Assembly (NCBI RefSeq): GCF_918698095.1
Contig: NZ_CAKKLY010000014.1
Location: 1 to 64,000 of the forward strand
Reading direction: 5' to 3'
DNA: 64,000 nt
From: Arthrobacter sp. Bi83
GTDB taxonomy: Bacteria > Actinomycetota > Actinomycetes > Actinomycetales > Micrococcaceae
The notes below the pieces were generated by a model. The model saw only the letters and a program-made list of their open reading frames with translations. It did not search any database and was not told the DNA's origin. Each line of letters opens with the position of its first letter. The first letter of the stretch is position 1. Below are positions 7,926 through 15,636 of this stretch, in pieces. The position numbers and the translations under genes were made by a program.

Positions 7926-8897
7926 TCAGATGGTGGGAACTTCTGCTTCCTCTGCTGCTTCTTCGATGCGGTTGAGTTCCGCCCTGGTGGGCGGGTTGGC
8001 GCCGGCACGGGACACCGTTACGGCGGCGGCGCGGCTCGCGTGGGCCAGGAGCGCAGCGAGGCCCTCGGCCGGCAAAGCCCGCAGGTCCGCCCGGTTCTGG
8101 GCGCCGTCCAGTCCGCGGTCCACCACCCCGGAGAGCAGCGCCGCCATGAAGGAGTCACCTGCCCCGACGGTGTCCGCCACTTCCACCTTGGGCGCAGCGA
8201 ACTCAGTTTCACCTGCCGCCGTGATGCCCCACGGTCCGGCCGCACCGCGCGTCACCACCACCATGGCCGGCCCTTCCGAGCCGCCCAGCGACAGCCAGCG
8301 GCGGGCGGAATCAAGCACGTCCGCACCAGGGTACAGCCACGCGAGATCCTCGTCGGACGCCTTGACGATGTCTGAGAGGGTCACGAATTTCTCCGCCTGG
8401 CGGCGGGCGTAGTCTGCGTCGGTGATGATGCTGGGCCGGCAGTTGGGGTCGAAGCTGATGGTCGCCGCCGGGTGGGAATGTTCGACGGCGGCCAGTACGT
8501 CAGCGGCGCCCGGCGCCAGCATGGTGGCAATGGAGCCGGTGTGCAGCAGGGTGGTGCCCTGCAGCATGAAGGGCAGGCGCTCCGCGAGGCCGGGAAGCTC
8601 CCAGGCGAGGTCGAACGTGTAGGTGGCCGCGCCGTCGTCGTCCACTAAGGCGGTGGCCACGCTGGTGGGCAGGGAATCCGGGGTCTGCGGGAGCATGACG
8701 GAGCTGGCCTTCAGGTGCGCAGCGACGGATTCGCCGTAGGCGTCGCGGCCGTAGCGGCCGACGAACTGCACGGGATGGCCCAGGCGGGCGAGCCCCACGG
8801 CGACGTTGAGCGGGCTGCCGCCCACGTGGGCTTCGATTCCGGAGGTGCGCTGGACCACGTCAACGAGGCCCTCGCCTATAACTGTGAGCATGGTCAT
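7926..8897 (-). CDS. PfkB-family carbohydrate kinase (fructokinase/ribokinase-like)
   Basis: 323 aa cytosolic sugar kinase. The N-terminal GGSPLNVAVGLARLG (26-40) is the sugar-binding signature. DTVGAGDSF (242-250) is the PfkB signature 2 with the catalytic aspartate. The most similar proteins are annotated as fructokinases, but the sugar cannot be proved from sequence. Two in-frame ATGs (codons 1 and 3) are possible starts and neither has a strong ribosome site. A strong hairpin (8943-8978) separates it from the upstream desaturase gene. Confidence 0.88.
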   Translation of the reverse strand: MTMLTVIGEGLVDVVQRTSGIEAHVGGSPLNVAVGLARLGHPVQFVGRYGRDAYGESVAAHLKASSVMLPQTPDSLPTSVATALVDDDGAATYTFDLAWELPGLAERLPFMLQGTTLLHTGSIATMLAPGAADVLAAVEHSHPAATISFDPNCRPSIITDADYARRQAEKFVTLSDIVKASDEDLAWLYPGADVLDSARRWLSLGGSEGPAMVVVTRGAAGPWGITAAGETEFAAPKVEVADTVGAGDSFMAALLSGVVDRGLDGAQNRADLRALPAEGLAALLAHASRAAAVTVSRAGANPPTRAELNRIEEAAEEAEVPTI

Positions 8898-8942
8898 ACT
8901 CTGCCAGAGAACGCCGCCCGGCGCTCTGTCCGTCCGGGCACA

Positions 8943-8978
8943 AACAGCGCGGCGGACTGTTGGGCCCGCCGCGCTGTT
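8943..8978 (-). terminator. terminator after the desaturase gene
   Basis: Perfect 13-bp arms (8943-8955 and 8966-8978) with a 10-nt loop, 16 bp beyond the desaturase stop. Confidence 0.85.
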
Positions 8979-8993
8979 GCGGTCACTGGCTGT

Positions 8994-10175
8994 CTAGGAC
9001 TTCTTCTTTCCCGGCAGCGCGAGTTTGAAGACCTTGGCCCACGAGGAACCCACCTGCTTGAGCAGCGGTCCCGTGGTGTACGGCAGGCCGTAGCGCTTGC
9101 AGATTTCCTGCACCTTCGGGGCAACCTCGCCGTACCGGTTGGACGGCAGGTCCGGGAAAAGGTGGTGCTCGATCTGGTGGGACAGGTTTCCGGTCATGAG
9201 GTGCATGAACTTGGAGCCGGAGATGTTGGCCGAGCCGATCATCTGCCGGACGTACCAGTCGCCGCGGGTCTCGCCTTCCACCATTTCCTCGGTGAACGTG
9301 TCCGCCCCTTCGGGGAAGTGGCCGCAGAAGATCACCGCATGGGCCCAAACATTGCGGACGGCATTGGCGGTCAGCGTGCCGTACAGCGCCTGCTTGCCCG
9401 AGCCGGTCAGCATGGCGACGGCCGGAGTGGCGGCGTAGTCCTTGGTGAACTGTGTGACTACCTTGCGGCCCAGGGCCTTGAGGTCACGCTGCATGGCCTC
9501 CTTGGTCTTCTTGCCCTCCTGGTAGTCCACCAGCTCGAGGTCGTAGATGGCGATTCCCCATTCGAAGATGGGAGCCAGGATGGCGTTGTACAGGGGGTTG
9601 CCGAGGTTGTGCGGCTTCCACGGCTGGTCGGCGTCCATGCGCAGGAGGTTGTATCCGACGTCGTTGTCCCTGCCCACCACGTTGGTCCAGCGGTGGTGGA
9701 GGTCGTTGTGGGTGTGCTGCCACGAACGGGCCGGGGTCACGAAGTCCCACTCCCAGGTGGTGGAGTGGATGTCGGGATCGCGCATCCAGTCCCACTGTCC
9801 GTGCAGGATGTTGTGGCCGATCTCCATATTTTCCAGGATCTTGGCGACGCTCAACAGCGTGGTGCCAGTGATCCAGGCGGCCTTGTTGCGGCCCATCAGG
9901 AGGGCTGCCCGGCCGGAGATTTCCAGGCCCCGCTGGACCTTGATAACGCGCCGGATGTAGGCGGCGTCGGACGCACCGCGCTTGGCGAGGACCTCATCCT
10001 TGATGGCGTCCAGCTCGCGGCCGAGCTCGGCCACCTGCTCGTCGGTAAGGTGAGCGGCCGCGGGCGGTCGCACGAGCGGGCTCCCCGACGTGGCCAGGGC
10101 TCCGGGACGGGGTTTGGCCGTCGGCCCGTTGATCGACGTCGATTCTGCGGCTGTGCGGTCAGATATTGCTGTCAT
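8994..10175 (-). CDS. membrane fatty acid desaturase (acyl-lipid/acyl-CoA type)
   Basis: 393 aa from the ATG at 10175, which has GAGGAG 9 nt upstream; a start at 10229 would run into the reductase gene. All three histidine boxes of the di-iron desaturases are present: HNILHG (121-126), HTHNDLHH (154-161) and HQIEHH (333-338). Membrane helices lie between them. It introduces a double bond into fatty acyl chains using electrons from the reductase encoded 13 bp upstream. This pairing is known from mycobacterial DesA3-Rv3230c and from Arthrobacter and Rhodococcus. Regiochemistry (delta-9 is usual) is not readable. Confidence 0.92.
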   Translation of the reverse strand: MTAISDRTAAESTSINGPTAKPRPGALATSGSPLVRPPAAAHLTDEQVAELGRELDAIKDEVLAKRGASDAAYIRRVIKVQRGLEISGRAALLMGRNKAAWITGTTLLSVAKILENMEIGHNILHGQWDWMRDPDIHSTTWEWDFVTPARSWQHTHNDLHHRWTNVVGRDNDVGYNLLRMDADQPWKPHNLGNPLYNAILAPIFEWGIAIYDLELVDYQEGKKTKEAMQRDLKALGRKVVTQFTKDYAATPAVAMLTGSGKQALYGTLTANAVRNVWAHAVIFCGHFPEGADTFTEEMVEGETRGDWYVRQMIGSANISGSKFMHLMTGNLSHQIEHHLFPDLPSNRYGEVAPKVQEICKRYGLPYTTGPLLKQVGSSWAKVFKLALPGKKKS

Positions 10176-10188
10176 GCTTTGTTGCTCC

Positions 10189-11283
10189 TCAGATCTCGAG
10201 GTTAACGGGCCCGGCGGCTGCCGAGACACACGTCTGGATTAGTTGGCCCGGCTCACCATGGACCTCGCCGGTGCGAAGGTCGCGGACGTGGCCGGCGCGC
10301 AGCGGCGTGAGGCAGCTGTGGCAGATGCCCATGCGGCAGCCGCTGGGCATGAGGACGCCGGCGTCTTCGCCCACATCCAGCAGCGGGGTGTTCCCGTCCG
10401 CCTCCACTTCGCGGTCGGAGGCTTCAAAGGTGACCAGTCCGCCGTCGTGCCCGGCCCCGCCCAGCAGGCTGGTGTTGAAGCGTTCGATGATCAGGTTGAT
10501 AGGGTCTGCCGCAAACGGTCCCGGCGCCGCCTCCACGTGGGCGGCCGCTTCGGCGGACCACAGCGCCTCGGCGTCGTCCAGGAAGCCCTCGGGGCCGCAC
10601 GCATAGGCGGCGCGCTGGCGCCAGTCCGGGCAGAGGTCCTCCAGCTGGGCGGGGGATCCGAAGTCCATGCGGCCGCGTTCGCCGGTGTACCAGTGGGTGA
10701 CGCGGAAGTTGGGGAACTGGTCCGCGAGTTCGGAGAGCTCCTCATGGAAGATGCTGTCCTGCGGGGTCCGGGCCGAGTGGATAAGCACGACGTCGGCATC
10801 CGGGCGGTGCGGCACCAAGGTGCGGATCATGGACATGACGGGGGTGATACCGCTCCCCGCGGTGAGCATCAGCAGCGGCCGCGGGTGCTCCGGCAGGACA
10901 AAGTCGCCCTGCGGCGGCGCCAGGAACAGCACATCTCCGGGACGCGTGGTCCGGACCAGGACGCCGGACACCGCGCCCACGTCACTCACGGTGATGGCAG
11001 GGTCCTGCCCGGCGGGAGCGCTGAGCGAGTAGGAGCGCCAGTGGCGCACGCCGTCGAGTTCCACGCCGATCCGGGCCCACTGGCCGGCCTTATGGGCCTT
11101 CCAGCCGCGCCCGGGACGGAAGTGGATGGTGGCAGAGTCCGCCGTTTCCGGCACAACTTTGGTGACGACGCCGCGCAGCTGGCGGGCCGAAAAGACTGGA
11201 TTAAAAAGCGCGAGAATATCCTCCGGCGCCAACGGGGTGGTCAAAACAGACGCGGCGCGCGCCAATTTACGGAGCCGAATCAT
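10189..11283 (-). CDS. ferredoxin reductase (FAD/NAD/2Fe-2S), desaturase electron donor
   Basis: 364 aa using the ATG at 11283, which overlaps the stop of a 10-codon upstream ORF (ATGA); a GTG at 11295 is the alternative. Domain order is an FAD-binding barrel with RSYSLSAP (83-90), an NAD(P)H domain with TAGSGITPVMSMI (about 141-153) and a C-terminal plant-type 2Fe-2S domain with C316, C321, C324 and C352. It passes electrons from NAD(P)H to the desaturase. It resembles Rv3230c-type reductases in domain order. A 14-bp palindrome lies upstream at 11445-11458. Confidence 0.92.
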   Translation of the reverse strand: MIRLRKLARAASVLTTPLAPEDILALFNPVFSARQLRGVVTKVVPETADSATIHFRPGRGWKAHKAGQWARIGVELDGVRHWRSYSLSAPAGQDPAITVSDVGAVSGVLVRTTRPGDVLFLAPPQGDFVLPEHPRPLLMLTAGSGITPVMSMIRTLVPHRPDADVVLIHSARTPQDSIFHEELSELADQFPNFRVTHWYTGERGRMDFGSPAQLEDLCPDWRQRAAYACGPEGFLDDAEALWSAEAAAHVEAAPGPFAADPINLIIERFNTSLLGGAGHDGGLVTFEASDREVEADGNTPLLDVGEDAGVLMPSGCRMGICHSCLTPLRAGHVRDLRTGEVHGEPGQLIQTCVSAAAGPVNLEI

Positions 11284-11312
11284 GCTGTCCACCACCTGTT
11301 GGATTCACCCAT
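11280..11312 (-). CDS. 10-codon upstream ORF (MGESNRWWTA)
   Basis: Seen directly: AGGAG at 11319-11323 (6-nt spacer), an ATG at 11312-11310, ten codons including two consecutive Trp codons, and a TGA whose first bases overlap the reductase ATG (ATGA at 11283-11280). It has the best ribosome site in this leader, so ribosomes probably reach the reductase by coupling through it. Whether the peptide or the Trp-Trp pair has a regulatory role is unknown. It may simply deliver ribosomes. Confidence 0.6.
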   Translation of the reverse strand: MGESNRWWTA

Positions 11313-11444
11313 TTGTATCTCCTAGTGAAACCGGTGATCGTAATATACAAAACTACCTCAACCCCCGCTATAAGAGTCCCGCAAGCCGGTGCCACTAGCA
11401 ACCGGGCCGCCGGAACGTGAAAATTTACCCATCAGACATAAATA

Positions 11445-11458
11445 GTAAGTGTACTTAC
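11445..11458. promoter_or_regulatory. 14-bp palindrome GTAAGTGTACTTAC, candidate operator
   Basis: Arms GTAAGT and ACTTAC with a GT centre, about 130 bp upstream of the desaturase/reductase operon and directly upstream of a TATTTAT -10-like box on the minus strand. A near-identical palindrome (GTAAGCGTGCTTAC) lies upstream of the gene at 57525-58007. The size suits a TetR or MarR dimer. The regulator is not evident. Confidence 0.55.
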
Positions 11459-11608
11459 CGCGCGACGCTCAAGGCCCAGCAGAACCTATTGGCAGGGCTG
11501 GTACGCCGCCTCCAGAGTGCTGCTTTGCGATCTACCCCCTGGCTCTGCAACGAACAGACATCGGCGGAGTTCCCGCTCTCTGTCGGATGACCCTCTGCGC
11601 GTCATGGC

Positions 11609-11660
11609 GAAGCCCGGCCGCCGGGATGCGTTGCGCATCAGGTACCGGGGGCCGGGCTTC
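11609..11660 (-). terminator. hairpin after YcnI gene 1
   Basis: 11-bp perfect outer arms (11609-11619, 11650-11660) enclosing a second hairpin GATGCG/CGCATC. It lies 20 bp beyond the YcnI stop and probably terminates that operon. Confidence 0.7.
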
Positions 11661-11679
11661 TGCCTGGACGTGCGTTGAG

Positions 11680-12420
11680 TCAGTCCTTTTGGACGGTCCG
11701 CGTCCGGACTGTCCGTGTCCGGACCAGGGCCGTCGCGCCCGCACCCAGCCCGAGTGCTCCCGCTGTGATGCCAAGGATGCCGAAGGTGTTGTCCGGAGCG
11801 GGCGTGACCGGCGCGGTTGCGGATGCGGCGGTGGTGTCGACGACGGCCTCTGCCGGGGCATGCTCGTCGGCTGCCGCGGTGGTGACGAAGGAGGGAACGG
11901 GATGGTTGGGTTCGGCCTGGCCGGGAGTTTCGGCCTCGTTCCAGTTGACGACGGTCCCGTCGGAGTACGCCTGTGCTACCGGCAGCGACACGGTGGTGCC
12001 CGCAGAGGGGAGCCGGCCAACGGAGATGGAGAAGGTCTGGTATTCGTGCTGCCCGAGCTGATGGGCGGCGTCCGCGGTCCAGGTGACAGTGGAGGCGGCC
12101 TTGGTGATCGTGGCCCCTTCCACGGTGACGGGTGCGGGGAGCTTCGCTTCGGCAACTTTGGCCGACCAGCCGTCCAGGGGCTTGACCGAAACCGACGTGA
12201 AGGGCGTGCCCGTGGGGAGGGTGACGGTGAGTTTGGTGGTCTTGGCCGTCTCGGATTCGTTGGGAACCTTGAAGGTCAGCTGGGAGAATCCGCCGGCGGA
12301 GGTGGACTCCGGATCGACGTGGACGTGGGCGGAGGCGGCACCGACGCCCAAGGCCATGAGGCCGGCTGCGGCGGCGAGGACGGTGACGGTTTTCAGGGCG
12401 CGCGGGGTTGCGGTGTTCAT
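11680..12420 (-). CDS. ycnI: YcnI/DUF1775 copper-associated surface protein, copy 1
   Basis: 246 aa from the ATG at 12420, with AAAGG 8 nt upstream. It has a signal peptide (residues 1-31, cleaved at ASA/H) that leaves an N-terminal His, HVHVDPES. Then follow the DUF1775 domain (about 32-165), a Thr/Ala/Pro-rich linker and a C-terminal membrane anchor (about 205-232) ending in Arg-rich residues. In Bacillus YcnI the mature N-terminal His with other residues binds Cu(II) (monohistidine brace). A second copy is at 14770-15531, on the other side of copC. Confidence 0.92.
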   Translation of the reverse strand: MNTATPRALKTVTVLAAAAGLMALGVGAASAHVHVDPESTSAGGFSQLTFKVPNESETAKTTKLTVTLPTGTPFTSVSVKPLDGWSAKVAEAKLPAPVTVEGATITKAASTVTWTADAAHQLGQHEYQTFSISVGRLPSAGTTVSLPVAQAYSDGTVVNWNEAETPGQAEPNHPVPSFVTTAAADEHAPAEAVVDTTAASATAPVTPAPDNTFGILGITAGALGLGAGATALVRTRTVRTRTVQKD

Positions 12421-12522
12421 GACAAAGCCTTTCGGGGGTGCTGCCGCTCTCGGACGGAGGACAGCGCGGTGATGGGTGAAGGGAGTCTGCGTCCCGTGCA
12501 CCCAGCCCCCGTTTTCGAAAGG

Positions 12523-13149
12523 TCAGGGCAGAGCGCACGGGGCGGCCGCGGGCGGCCCCCGGAGGCTGTTGGTCCGCAGGTTCCGCCAAGGCGCGGGCAC
12601 GAAGGGCCGGCCTGCGGCCAGGGTCCGTTGGCGGACGGGAATGACCACCGAGGGTTGGGGCAGCTGCACGAGGGGGCGGAGCCAGGCCAGGAGTAACCAG
12701 AGTGCCACCTCGCCCCGGCGCAGCAGCCAGGCGGTCACCAGCAGTGCGAAGACGTGGCAGGCGAGCATGGGCGGCGAGTCGGAACCAATGCCGAGGTGAA
12801 GCGGCATGGAAGCCGGCCCGGCGGCAGGGCACCCCATGACCATGGCCTGTCCGTGATGTGACATTTGGCCAGCGAGCGACGGCAGGCAAACCGCCGGGGC
12901 TGAAAAGGAGGTGAAGGCGTCGTGGAGCAGCAGTTGCCCGGCTCCCAGCACGCCCAGCAGGGTCAGGAAAGAAAGCTCCCGCGCCGCAAGCCACGCCACA
13001 GGTATCAGCAGGAGCGCGGCCAGAACGGCAACGGTCCCGGGAGCGGGAAGCGCGCCGCCGCCGAGGACATGCCCCGCGGCGGCCACGGACATCGTCGCGG
13101 CCGTGATGAGGACCGCACGGAAGAGGCGCAGTGAATGACGTAGTTCCAT
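12523..13149 (-). CDS. multi-pass membrane protein of the copper locus, copy 1
   Basis: 208 aa from the ATG at 13149 (GGGGAGGAGACGCGG before it). It has five or so hydrophobic segments. Between them is a loop rich in His, Met and Cys (MSHHGQAMVMGC, then MPLHLG), which could bind copper. The C-terminus is Pro/Arg-rich. It is a clear relative of the protein at 14039-14653 (shared FRLFR or LRLFR start, GHxGGG, LLGAGQLxLH, LLxRGE, LxxWLRPL). I know no firm family function. The gene sits between the YcnI gene and the divergent copC promoter. Confidence 0.8.
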   Translation of the reverse strand: MELRHSLRLFRAVLITAATMSVAAAGHVLGGGALPAPGTVAVLAALLLIPVAWLAARELSFLTLLGVLGAGQLLLHDAFTSFSAPAVCLPSLAGQMSHHGQAMVMGCPAAGPASMPLHLGIGSDSPPMLACHVFALLVTAWLLRRGEVALWLLLAWLRPLVQLPQPSVVIPVRQRTLAAGRPFVPAPWRNLRTNSLRGPPAAAPCALP

Positions 13150-13334
13150 CCGCGTCTCCTCCCCTGGGTCCACAACGGTATGACAAGGCTGACGGTAGGC
13201 AGGTCAGCGTGGAAAAACCTTGGACGGCTGATGGCCATTCGTTCCGGTGACCGCCCCGGATTGGTGGTTCGCAAAACTTGTGCGGGCCGTACACTGGGGC
13301 GGAAATACTCCCTGATGACAGAGGATGGTGCGCC

Positions 13335-13922
13335 ATGGGTTTCCAGCATTGGAGGAAGCGGGTGCGCGTCCCTGTTGGCGGCCTCGTCCTTGCGGCGCTG
13401 GTGGCGCTCCTGTCGTTGGCCCCGCTGACGCCGGCTGCCGCGCACGATGTGATCGAGGCGGCGGAGCCCGCTGACGGATCCGTTGTTGCGGCGGTCCCGG
13501 CGGCGGTCCGGCTGACGCTCAACAATCCGCCGATCGCGCTGGGTTCAGAGATCCTGGTCAAGGACGAAAGCGGGACGAGCCAATCCGACGGCCCGGTGGT
13601 CATCGTGGACAACCACGTCGACCAGGCGGTGAAGCCCGGCGCGCCGGCTGGCCGGTACACGGTCGTGTGGCGTGTGGTGTCCTCGGATTCACATCCGATC
13701 GAGGGACGTTTCAGTTTCACGGCAGGACGCACGAACAGCACCGCGCAGCCCGGAACCGCGGAACTGTCCTCACCCTCCGCCGCTGCCCGGAAACCCGGCG
13801 AGGCAACAGGCTTTCCGTGGATCCCGGCCGCGGGGGGAACGGTGCTCGCCGCCGGGCTGCTCGTCACAGGCTTGTACGTGCGTCGTCGCCTGACCGGCAA
13901 CGACACCGCTGAAGAGCCGTAG
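13335..13922 (+). CDS. copC: CopC-domain copper-binding protein
   Basis: 195 aa from the ATG at 13335. A signal peptide ends AAA/HDVIEAAEP, leaving His as residue 1 of the mature protein. The CopC fold follows, with the DSHP motif, so the classical Cu(II) site (N-terminal His, Asp, His) is intact. A linker of about 40 residues and one C-terminal membrane helix with a basic tail (YVRRRLTG) anchor it to the membrane. It is a Cu(II) carrier for import or for handing copper to oxidases. It lies at the centre of the mirrored locus. Confidence 0.93.
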   Translation: MGFQHWRKRVRVPVGGLVLAALVALLSLAPLTPAAAHDVIEAAEPADGSVVAAVPAAVRLTLNNPPIALGSEILVKDESGTSQSDGPVVIVDNHVDQAVKPGAPAGRYTVVWRVVSSDSHPIEGRFSFTAGRTNSTAQPGTAELSSPSAAARKPGEATGFPWIPAAGGTVLAAGLLVTGLYVRRRLTGNDTAEEP

Positions 13923-14038
13923 GCCCCCGGAGCGGTGCAGCGTCATGATTGCCGTCCGGCGCGGCCCCTGAAACGGGTCTGGCAGTAGAATTTGTGCCAC
14001 CGCTGCTGTGACCGTTGATCTTCCGGAAAGGACCGCCG

Positions 14039-14653
14039 ATGATGCCCCGTGCCTCGTTCCGGCTTTTCCGCACCGGGCTGATCGGGTCAATCGTCCTAGG
14101 TTTCGCGGCCGGTGGGCACCTGGGCGGCGGGGGCCTGCTTCCGCAACCGGCCATCCTGGCGGCTTTGTGTGCCGTGACCATGGTCCCGGTGGCTGCGCTG
14201 ACCCGATTCCGGCTGTCGTTTCCGGTACTGACCGGCCTCCTCGGCGCCGGACAGCTCTGGCTTCACTGGGCCTTCAACACCCTGTCCGCCGCGTCGCCCC
14301 CGGCCGGGGTTCCACAGGCTCTTCTTGCCGGCCACGCCGCGCACCCGGGGACATCCCTGGTCCACGAGACGTTGATGGCCACGCCGATCCATTCGTCCGC
14401 GCCCGACGGCTTCATGTTTGCCGTCCACACTGTGGCGACGCTGGGCGCCGCGCTTCTCCTGGCCCGCGGCGAACAGGCCCTCGGGATCCTGGCCTCCTGG
14501 CTGCGCCCGTTGCTGCGGCCGCCCGAACCTGCCGCCATCGTTCCGGCCAGGATTCCCGGGCCCTGCACGGTGACCGCCATCCTTCGCCCGGCTCGCCTTG
14601 GGCTGCGGCTGCCCACCCGGCGGGGTCCTCCCGTGTTCGCGCCCGCCGCCTAG
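14039..14653 (+). CDS. multi-pass membrane protein of the copper locus, copy 2
   Basis: 204 aa. GGAAAGGA lies 6-7 nt before ATGATG. It is a paralogue of the protein at 12523-13149, with the same order of hydrophobic segments and the same signatures (RLFRTGLIGS, GHLGGGG, LLGAGQLWLH, ASWLRPLL). The central loop is His-rich rather than Met/Cys-rich (HAAHPG, HETLMATPIHSS). Function unknown. Its place between copC and a YcnI gene suggests it works with them in copper handling at the membrane. Confidence 0.8.
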   Translation: MMPRASFRLFRTGLIGSIVLGFAAGGHLGGGGLLPQPAILAALCAVTMVPVAALTRFRLSFPVLTGLLGAGQLWLHWAFNTLSAASPPAGVPQALLAGHAAHPGTSLVHETLMATPIHSSAPDGFMFAVHTVATLGAALLLARGEQALGILASWLRPLLRPPEPAAIVPARIPGPCTVTAILRPARLGLRLPTRRGPPVFAPAA

Positions 14654-14769
14654 AGCCAGCCCCTTTCATCCACGGACAGGGGCCGACGGCGGCGCTTCGC
14701 CGCTGTCCCGGGCCGCCGCACCGGCCGCCCGTTCCTGATCCGTTTTTACTTGTGAAAGGCACTCCCGCC

Positions 14770-15531
14770 ATGAAGACCTCCGTTCGCCGTACCCTCAAGA
14801 CTGCTGCCGCCACCACCATGGCCGCAGGACTCCTGGCCGCCGGCGCCGCCGCCGCCACAGCGCACGTCACCGTCGATCCGTCCGCGACCGCCGAGGGCGG
14901 ATTCACCAAGCTGACCTTCAGCGTCCCGAACGAGTCCCCCACCGCCAAGACCAACCGGCTCGAGGTCAAGCTCCCCACAGATACGCCGCTGACCTCGGTG
15001 TCGGTCAAGCCCATGGACGGCTGGAAGGCCCAGGTCATCACCGCCAGCCTGCCCAAACCGGTGAAGGTGGACGGGGCCACCATAACCAAGGCACCCTCAA
15101 GCGTCGTCTGGACTGCCGACACTGCACACCAGATCGGGCAGAACGAATTCCAGACCTTCACCCTTTCCGTGGGCAGGCTTCCCGGCGCCGGAACCACCGT
15201 GACCTTGCCTGCCGTGCAGGGCTACACCGACGGGACCACCGTCAACTGGTCCGACAAGGCAGAGGCCGCACACGATCACACCGCGACGGCCTCCTCAACG
15301 CCGGCGACAGAGGAGCAAGAGTCCCACCCGGCGCCGTCCTTTGTCACGACAGCAGGCGAAACGGCTGAGACGGCACATTCAGCCACCGAGGCCTCGTCAA
15401 CGACTCCTGCCGCGGCAACATCGTCCAACGGCGGCGACGTCGCCGGCTGGGTCGGACTCGCCGCCGGACTGATCGGCCTCGCCGCCGGCGGGACCGCCCT
15501 GGCCCGCACGCGGACTGCCAGGACCAGCTGA
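14770..15531 (+). CDS. ycnI: YcnI/DUF1775 copper-associated surface protein, copy 2
   Basis: 253 aa. GTGAAAGGC lies before the ATG. The signal peptide ends ATA/HVTVDPS, again leaving an N-terminal His. The DUF1775 domain (32-165) is closely similar to copy 1 (VPNES, TKLTF, VSVKPxDGW, TITKAxSxVxWTAD, QxFxxSVGRLP). A linker with scattered His/Glu (AAHDHTATAS, EEQESHPAPS) and a C-terminal membrane helix follow. Last gene of the plus-strand half, ended by the hairpin at 15575-15609. Confidence 0.92.
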   Translation: MKTSVRRTLKTAAATTMAAGLLAAGAAAATAHVTVDPSATAEGGFTKLTFSVPNESPTAKTNRLEVKLPTDTPLTSVSVKPMDGWKAQVITASLPKPVKVDGATITKAPSSVVWTADTAHQIGQNEFQTFTLSVGRLPGAGTTVTLPAVQGYTDGTTVNWSDKAEAAHDHTATASSTPATEEQESHPAPSFVTTAGETAETAHSATEASSTTPAAATSSNGGDVAGWVGLAAGLIGLAAGGTALARTRTARTS

Positions 15532-15574
15532 CCCGCTGACCCGCGCCGGCACTGCCCGCCGGCAATCGCTTCAA

Positions 15575-15609
15575 CGAAACCGCCGCTGGCCTCGCCGGCG
15601 GCGGTTTCG
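15575..15609. terminator. bidirectional terminator
   Basis: Perfect 12-bp arms (15575-15586 and 15598-15609) between the convergent YcnI copy 2 and esterase genes. Confidence 0.85.
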
Positions 15610-15636
15610 CTTCCAGAAAGCGGTTCACCGCTGCAC

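Larger units (their letters stand above)
11296..11679. other. 384-bp intergenic region: desaturase leader and YcnI terminator
   Basis: Besides the upstream ORF, this AT-richer stretch holds the palindrome at 11445-11458 next to TATTTAT on the minus strand (a possible -10), and the hairpin at 11609-11660 that follows the YcnI gene. I see no further gene. Confidence 0.7.

Noticed and set aside
8715..10205. 496-aa open frame on the plus strand
   Set aside because: Antisense to the PfkB and desaturase genes, whose catalytic motifs are intact. The frame has no ribosome site or recognisable domain.
11486..13906. 806-aa open frame on the minus strand
   Set aside because: It runs through the YcnI, membrane-protein and copC genes in another frame, with Arg/His/Pro-rich low-complexity text and no domain. 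It is a GC-skew shadow.
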